Source of the DNA: Salinivirgaceae bacterium | Lineage (GTDB): Bacteria > Bacteroidota > Bacteroidia > Bacteroidales > SZUA-534 | Assembly: GCA_017527435.1 (NCBI GenBank) | Contig: JAFXQB010000007.1 | Span: forward strand, 1-64,000 | Length of the DNA: 64,000 nt | Direction of reading: 5' to 3' | In this document: in pieces, positions 59,672 through 64,000 of the stretch | Layout: every line of letters starts with the position of its first letter | Position numbering within the stretch: position 1 is the first letter of the stretch | The notes under the pieces: model-generated | What the model was told of the DNA's origin: nothing | Databases searched by the model: none | Seen by the model: the letters and a program-made list of their open reading frames with translations, nothing else | Program-made: the position numbers and the translations under genes

Positions 59672-61513
59672 ATGAAACAGTTACTTACAATCGCAATGTC
59701 GGCCATGATGCTGACAGCGTGCAATTTCCGACAGAGCCAAATCCCCGCCGACTGGGTGGGCAGTTGGTTCAGCGCCGATGGCGGCTGGCAGTGCAGCCTT
59801 TACGAGCAGGTTGCGCTCTACAACAACAATGTGTGGCACTATCAGTCGGTTGCCGAAACCGATTCGTCGCTCAGCGTCACAATCGCCAACGGCGGGCAGA
59901 CGGTCAGTCTCAAACTTGTTGGCGGACAGGCAACATACACCATTCTGCCTACTGAAGGGGCTGCCAATCAGAAAAATGTCGGCCGAAAAGGCAGTATGGG
60001 ACATTTGCTTTCCAAATATTATGTCGATGGAAAGTTGATGGGTCATGTATTTAAAAATCAAGTTCTTGCGGCGGCTGAAATATGCCCTAAATTTGATTCT
60101 GTGGATGGAATAGCACCGCTGAAGCGCGTTGTGGCGCCCAATCTCGTGCCCGACGGCAACATTGGCTCGGCTGTCGTGCGGCTCTACCTGCGCAACAATC
60201 TGCGCGGCCCTGAATCAATCACCGACTTTCCCAAATACCTGACCGACGGCTATCACATATTGTACAGCAACCGTCTGGAAGACGGTGATAGGAAAATGCA
60301 ACTTGTTGAGAGCGACCAATTTGGCAGGATGTTCGAAGCCGTAATCCCTGTCGATGGAATGGCCAATTTTGGGTTCTCGCCTTCTGAAGATGTAGGTATG
60401 ATCATATTAAGAAGTTATTTGGCGGCGCAGGGCGATACGGTGATGGTGGTTGTCAACTGGCAAGATAGATACTACAATATCGGCTCGTATAGTAATAGTT
60501 TATCAGGCTTTTACTTATATAACTTTAGTAGTGAGCCATTTGGTTGGATGACGGCGTCAATAACGAATTATTTTGGCGACGATGCCGATGAAGAACAAGT
60601 CATATCGCAGGCGTCGCAGGCGTTGCGCGTCATTAATGATAAATACAACACCGCAATGCGCGCCGCCCCCGCCTATATCCGATATTACGCCAACGCCCGC
60701 AACAATTGGCGTCACAATTTGGAAAATCAAATGTTCGGATATATCGATAAAAAGCAGTGCGAAGGAAAGCAGGTGTCGGCGCGGCTTATGAAGTTTATGG
60801 CCGACAGTTTTCCCACAGCCGACTCGTGCGTTCTGCAATCGGTAGTTGCGTTTGGTAATGCTAAATCCTTTATCCCAAAGCCGTTTTTAGCGCTGACTGA
60901 CAGTATAATAGATATGGGTATTCTCTACATTGACGAGAATGAAGCGCGGCGTCGGGGCTACAGCCAACTGGCTATCGATTTGTTTCAGACAAGCATTATT
61001 GCCAAATGGCTGAACAACAATGCAATAAGGTTTGAGAAGTTTGAAGTTTACAACGAAAAAATCGAAGATTTCATTGCGGGAATTAAAACGCCTGGCTATC
61101 GCAACTATCTGGAAGACAAATACAAATGGTTCTGCAGTTGCCGTGGCTACATTGCAAGCGTCTTCAACGGCCAAAAACTCACCGACAGCGAGTTAGAAGC
61201 CTTTGCCCAACTCACCAACGAGCAGAACGCCATTAGCTTGCGCGAGTTGCAAGACAATCTGTCGTACTACGATTATGCCCTGCCGCGTGTCGAGATTACA
61301 GTGACAAGCCATAAGCCCGGCACCTACTATCTCTACGACAGCGAGTACCCCAATGTGGCAATCGATTCGCTCTATTCGAGCCGCGGTTTCTATGTGTTTC
61401 ACAACAAGTTGCAGGTTGGCCACAACTACACTCTCAAATGCGGTGGCAAGGAAAAAGGCGATTTTACCGTCATAGACGAATTGACCAACCACCAATTCTC
61501 ATTTTCTGACTGA
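59672..61513 (+). CDS. Hypothetical large lipoprotein
   Basis: 613 residues with a lipobox (MMLTAC, C17). The mature part begins with a beta-rich region (PADWVGSWFSADGGWQCSLY), followed by a helical middle (about 300-520, many Asn/Arg-rich helices) and a beta-rich C-terminal end (YYLYDSEYPNVAIDSLYSSR). No catalytic motif or known family was recognised. It is followed after 27 bp by another lipoprotein. Confidence 0.75.
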   Translation: MKQLLTIAMSAMMLTACNFRQSQIPADWVGSWFSADGGWQCSLYEQVALYNNNVWHYQSVAETDSSLSVTIANGGQTVSLKLVGGQATYTILPTEGAANQKNVGRKGSMGHLLSKYYVDGKLMGHVFKNQVLAAAEICPKFDSVDGIAPLKRVVAPNLVPDGNIGSAVVRLYLRNNLRGPESITDFPKYLTDGYHILYSNRLEDGDRKMQLVESDQFGRMFEAVIPVDGMANFGFSPSEDVGMIILRSYLAAQGDTVMVVVNWQDRYYNIGSYSNSLSGFYLYNFSSEPFGWMTASITNYFGDDADEEQVISQASQALRVINDKYNTAMRAAPAYIRYYANARNNWRHNLENQMFGYIDKKQCEGKQVSARLMKFMADSFPTADSCVLQSVVAFGNAKSFIPKPFLALTDSIIDMGILYIDENEARRRGYSQLAIDLFQTSIIAKWLNNNAIRFEKFEVYNEKIEDFIAGIKTPGYRNYLEDKYKWFCSCRGYIASVFNGQKLTDSELEAFAQLTNEQNAISLRELQDNLSYYDYALPRVEITVTSHKPGTYYLYDSEYPNVAIDSLYSSRGFYVFHNKLQVGHNYTLKCGGKEKGDFTVIDELTNHQFSFSD

Positions 61514-61540
61514 TGTTTAACCATTTAAAATGATAATGAT

Positions 61541-62218
61541 ATGAAAATCAATATAATAAAAGTTGCGATACTGGTCTTTGCGCTTTCTTTGCTGGCGTCG
61601 TGCAAAAACGAAAGTAACAATCTGAAAGAGTGCAGTTTCGAAGTTCAGGCCGACGGAAGTGTCAAATACGCCATTGAAGGCAGTATAAAACGCAGGGCTG
61701 GAACAAATTTCAACGGCAAAGTTTATCTGGTGCCAATCAGCAACGGGCGGCAACTGGTCGATTCGGTCGAAGTGTGGCCCATTTCGGGAACCTTCAGAAT
61801 GGAAGGCACCGTGCCGCGGCAGGGCGTTTACCGTGTTATCAGCGACACTGCGCTTTGGGCAGTAAGCGGTCTTTTTACCGTGAAACTGTTCGACGGCTCG
61901 CTCATTGAAAATACTGCGCGAGATAATGCGATGACAATTGCCACAGGCGAGATTGAAGGCGCCCCCGACGGTGTGGTCTATATCTATCACTCGTCGGACA
62001 CTCTGCGGATTATTGGTTCTGTTCGGGCGGTCAACAACGGTTTCTTCACCATTGGCATGAATAGTTTTGTATTCTCTGGCGCGGACTATTACTCGCTGCG
62101 CTACAAGTCGGAAGGCCGCCTGATTTTCGCCGCCGACAGCGTCTTCCTTTCCGACAGCACCAATGTGAGAATTTACGGGAAGTGGAATGGCTCGAACACA
62201 GAATCGAATATAAAGTGA
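61541..62218 (+). CDS. Hypothetical lipoprotein, DUF4369-like N-terminal fold
   Basis: 225 residues with a lipobox (LLASC, C21). The stretch AIEGSIKRRAGTNFNGKVYL and SVEVWPISGTFRMEGTVP resembles the DUF4369 beta-sandwich usually found in front of TlpA-like thioredoxin domains, but no thioredoxin domain follows. A second similar beta unit (VYIYHSSDTLRIIGSVRAVN, NNGFFTIGM) suggests an internal duplication. Same transcript as the 613-residue lipoprotein is likely. Confidence 0.68.
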   Translation: MKINIIKVAILVFALSLLASCKNESNNLKECSFEVQADGSVKYAIEGSIKRRAGTNFNGKVYLVPISNGRQLVDSVEVWPISGTFRMEGTVPRQGVYRVISDTALWAVSGLFTVKLFDGSLIENTARDNAMTIATGEIEGAPDGVVYIYHSSDTLRIIGSVRAVNNGFFTIGMNSFVFSGADYYSLRYKSEGRLIFAADSVFLSDSTNVRIYGKWNGSNTESNIK

Positions 62219-62285
62219 AAAATACGCACAGAACGCACATTCAAAGATTTTTTCTTACTTTCGTGCGTTTTTTAAATTTTACGTC

Positions 62286-63431
62286 TTGAAATACACACAT
62301 TTTATATCCGATTTGTACAATGTTGATGCTCAGGTAGCGCGTTTTGCCATTGCCGACAAGCCGACAGAGTACCACGTTATGTTTCAGGTTACACGCCGCA
62401 ATATGCCTTTTGTTGAGCAACTTAACCATCTTCAAGGTGCGTTTAAAGAGTTTAACACCACTCGCATATCATCGGCCAAACCGGTTTTTGTACGCTATTT
62501 TTTGAGCGACGCCCATAATCAGATTGAGTTGTTGCAGAAGTCGTTGAACAACACGCCGTGCGCAGTCTCAATTGTTGAGCAGGCCCCGCTTAACGGTGCC
62601 AAGGTGGCAATGTGGTGCATTTTCCAAACTGATGTCGAGATTGAGTCGTCGTCCGATGCTTTCATTGTCAAGCACAATGGCTATTCGCATATTTGGAACA
62701 CTTATCTGCACAGTTCGCAAGGCACTTCTGAAGACCAAACCCGCAAACTTTTCACCGATTATGTTGAGTTGTTGCGGAAACACAATGTGTCGCTGGCCGA
62801 CAATTGTATGCGTACTTGGCTTTTTGTTCAAAACATCGATAACAATTATGGCGGTGTTGTCAAGGCTCGCCGCGAATTCTTTGAGACTGAAGGACTTAAG
62901 AGCGACACTCATTACATTGCAAGCACCGGTATTGGCGGACGTCACGCTGACTCGAAATGCTTGGTGGTGCTCGACGCTTACGCGCTCAAAGGGTTCAAAC
63001 CTGCACAGATTCAATATTTGAAGGCTGAAAGCAATCTGAACCGCACATCAGAATATGGCGTTACTTTCGAGCGCGGAACGGCCATCCATTATGGCGACCG
63101 CAAACATCTGATTATCAGTGGAACCGCAAGCATCAACAACAAAGGCGAAGTGCTTTATCAGGGCGATGTGAACCGCCAGGCCGACCGTATGCTTGAGAAT
63201 GTTGAAGCATTGCTCGCAGAAGGTGGCGCATCGGTGGCCAATCTGGCATCGGTGGTGATTTATCTGCGTGACTATGCCGATTATGCAACCATTAAAGCTT
63301 GGGCCGATTATCGTCTGCCCGATGTTCCCAAAACGTTTGTCCAGGCACCTGTTTGCCGCCACGACTGGCTCATTGAAATGGAATGTATGGCAATAGTTGA
63401 TGAAACTAATGCTGAATTTGCTGAATTCTAA
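62286..63431 (+). CDS. RidA/YjgF-family-like protein
   Basis: 381 residues; no ATG is available, and TTG 62286 (MKYTHFISDLYNVDAQVARF) is used as the start. The C-terminal half (about 240-370) has the Rid fold pattern: IHYGDRKHLIISGTASINNK, YQGDVNRQADRMLENVEALL, NLASVVIYLRDYADY and PVCRHDWLIEMECMAIV. The N-terminal half resembles the first domain of the chorismatase group (FkbO/XanB2-like), which also consists of two Rid-like domains. Function unknown; Rid proteins hydrolyse reactive imines, chorismatases split chorismate. A near-consensus -7 TACTTTCG lies at 62256-62263. Confidence 0.78.
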   Translation: MKYTHFISDLYNVDAQVARFAIADKPTEYHVMFQVTRRNMPFVEQLNHLQGAFKEFNTTRISSAKPVFVRYFLSDAHNQIELLQKSLNNTPCAVSIVEQAPLNGAKVAMWCIFQTDVEIESSSDAFIVKHNGYSHIWNTYLHSSQGTSEDQTRKLFTDYVELLRKHNVSLADNCMRTWLFVQNIDNNYGGVVKARREFFETEGLKSDTHYIASTGIGGRHADSKCLVVLDAYALKGFKPAQIQYLKAESNLNRTSEYGVTFERGTAIHYGDRKHLIISGTASINNKGEVLYQGDVNRQADRMLENVEALLAEGGASVANLASVVIYLRDYADYATIKAWADYRLPDVPKTFVQAPVCRHDWLIEMECMAIVDETNAEFAEF

Positions 63432-63457
63432 TTATTTATAACTGAATAATAAAATAG

Positions 63458-63482
63458 AGCCGTGTTGTCACGGCTTTTTTTG
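63458..63482 (+). terminator. Rho-independent terminator after the Rid-like gene
   Basis: Perfect stem AGCCGTG/CACGGCT with loop TTGT followed by TTTTTTT. Confidence 0.92.
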
Positions 63483-63638
63483 TGCCAATCATATCAATAT
63501 TATTCCGCCTTTTTTGCGCTTACCTTCAGCACGTTCCGTTTGCATGGCACCGCCATCTCGCAGTTGGTGGTGTGGTTCAACGAGTTATCAGAAAAGTTCC
63601 GTGCCTACGAATCAGGAGAGTTGAAACTTGATTTGTAG
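63480..63638 (+). pseudogene. Possible gene remnant (C-terminal fragment)
   Basis: A frame without a start codon reads protein-like sequence (LTFSTFRLHGTAISQLVVWF, then NELSEKFRAYESGELKLDL) and stops at TAG 63636. It begins directly after a terminator and has no N-terminal part, so it may be a fragment left by a rearrangement. I could not assign a family. Confidence 0.35.
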
Positions 63639-63663
63639 AAGGGAGGCGTTTGATTTTATATTT

Positions 63664-64000
63664 TTAATGAAGTGAAAAATTGAATGGAATACAATATTCC
63701 ACATTCCCCTTATGCTTGCTACCAGGAATCCATTTTGGCATTTTCTTTACTACACGTACTGCCTCTTCATCTAAATATGGGTTAGCGTTTTGTGTAACAC
63801 GTACATTACATACTGATCCAGTTTCATCTATTACAAAGTTGACAATAACTTGACCATCTATTGCATATTTATTTGCAGAATCAGGATAATGAATATTTCT
63901 TGATATAAATCTTCTTAAGGCAACTTGCCCGTTAGGATATGTTGGGAAGCCTTCAGGAATATTACCTAAAGCGGAATAAACTTCATTTTCAGTGGATTTC
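63664..64000 (-). CDS. TonB family energy-transducer C-terminal domain (5' part outside window)
   Basis: The visible 112 codons are the C-terminal end of a TonB-like protein: FISRNIHYPDSANKYAIDGQ, VIVNFVIDETGSVCNVRVTQ, NPYLDEEAVRVVKKMPKWIPG and a final beta strand CIPFNFSLH. TonB C-terminal domains contact outer-membrane receptors and transmit inner-membrane energy. The N-terminal membrane anchor and Pro-rich linker lie beyond the window. Several TonB-domain proteins per genome are normal in Bacteroidota. The coding DNA is AT-rich. Confidence 0.9.
   Translation of the reverse strand, partial: KSTENEVYSALGNIPEGFPTYPNGQVALRRFISRNIHYPDSANKYAIDGQVIVNFVIDETGSVCNVRVTQNANPYLDEEAVRVVKKMPKWIPGSKHKGNVEYCIPFNFSLH

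Overview
The window looks like a chromosomal segment of a member of the Bacteroidales (Bacteroidota) with mid-range G+C. The evidence is the Bacteroidota-type promoters (TTG, about 20 bp, TAnnTTTG), the near absence of Shine-Dalgarno sequences, BspA-like leucine-rich-repeat proteins with type IX secretion (T9SS) C-terminal domains, a gingipain-family (C25) protein of the PorU2 type, FISUMP and fibronectin-like lipoproteins, and a SiaB/SiaC pair. No tRNA, rRNA, CRISPR array, transposase or phage gene was recognised. Identifications are made from motifs and family memory; no search was run.

Layout. 1-2044 is the 5' part of clpB (minus strand). 2334-7781 is an M23 peptidase, then a lipoprotein, a secreted protein and a large ABCG-type transporter. 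8052-11006 (minus) holds siaC/siaB, mnmA and a MORN-repeat protein. 11207-11494 is an HU gene with clear promoter and terminator, followed by a 900-bp region with a 21-bp tandem repeat and three tiny coupled ORFs. 12467-18179 is a probable operon of two 2-hydroxyacyl-CoA dehydratase activase-type proteins, a TetR regulator and a deoxynucleoside kinase. 18189-28627 is accessory: small unknown genes, two envelope proteins, a fibronectin-repeat lipoprotein, an FRG-domain protein, a 1417-residue T9SS surface protein and pssA. 28836-38457 has the C25 protein and the anaerobic ribonucleotide reductase pair nrdD/nrdG, separated by an AT-rich FISUMP lipoprotein. 38565-39761 is an AAA ATPase whose upstream region carries a regular array of palindromes. 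40309-48220 is a leucine-biosynthesis cluster (leuC, leuD, an isopropylmalate-synthase-like gene, leuB) interrupted by a four-helix-bundle gene, a surface LRR protein and a methyltransferase. 48372-53963 (minus) is a surface-polysaccharide operon (LicD, two glycosyltransferases, O-antigen ligase). 54242-59277 is an ABC transporter, a thioredoxin-like protein and a GntR regulator. 59672-63431 holds two lipoproteins and a Rid-family protein; the window ends in a TonB gene (minus).

How the parts relate. The C25 protein, the two LRR proteins and the lipoproteins belong to envelope and T9SS biology. A probable GntR operator lies in the promoter of the ABC operon that ends near the GntR gene. Intergenic DNA is unusually repeat-rich: 28-bp palindromes (two inside coding regions), long perfect hairpins, low-complexity phrases such as gagtaaagtgtaaag, and minisatellites. 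The most striking non-coding structure is at 39793-40154: eight 20-bp palindromes whose start-to-start distances alternate exactly 33 and 70 bp, giving four units of 103 bp between the AAA ATPase gene and leuC.
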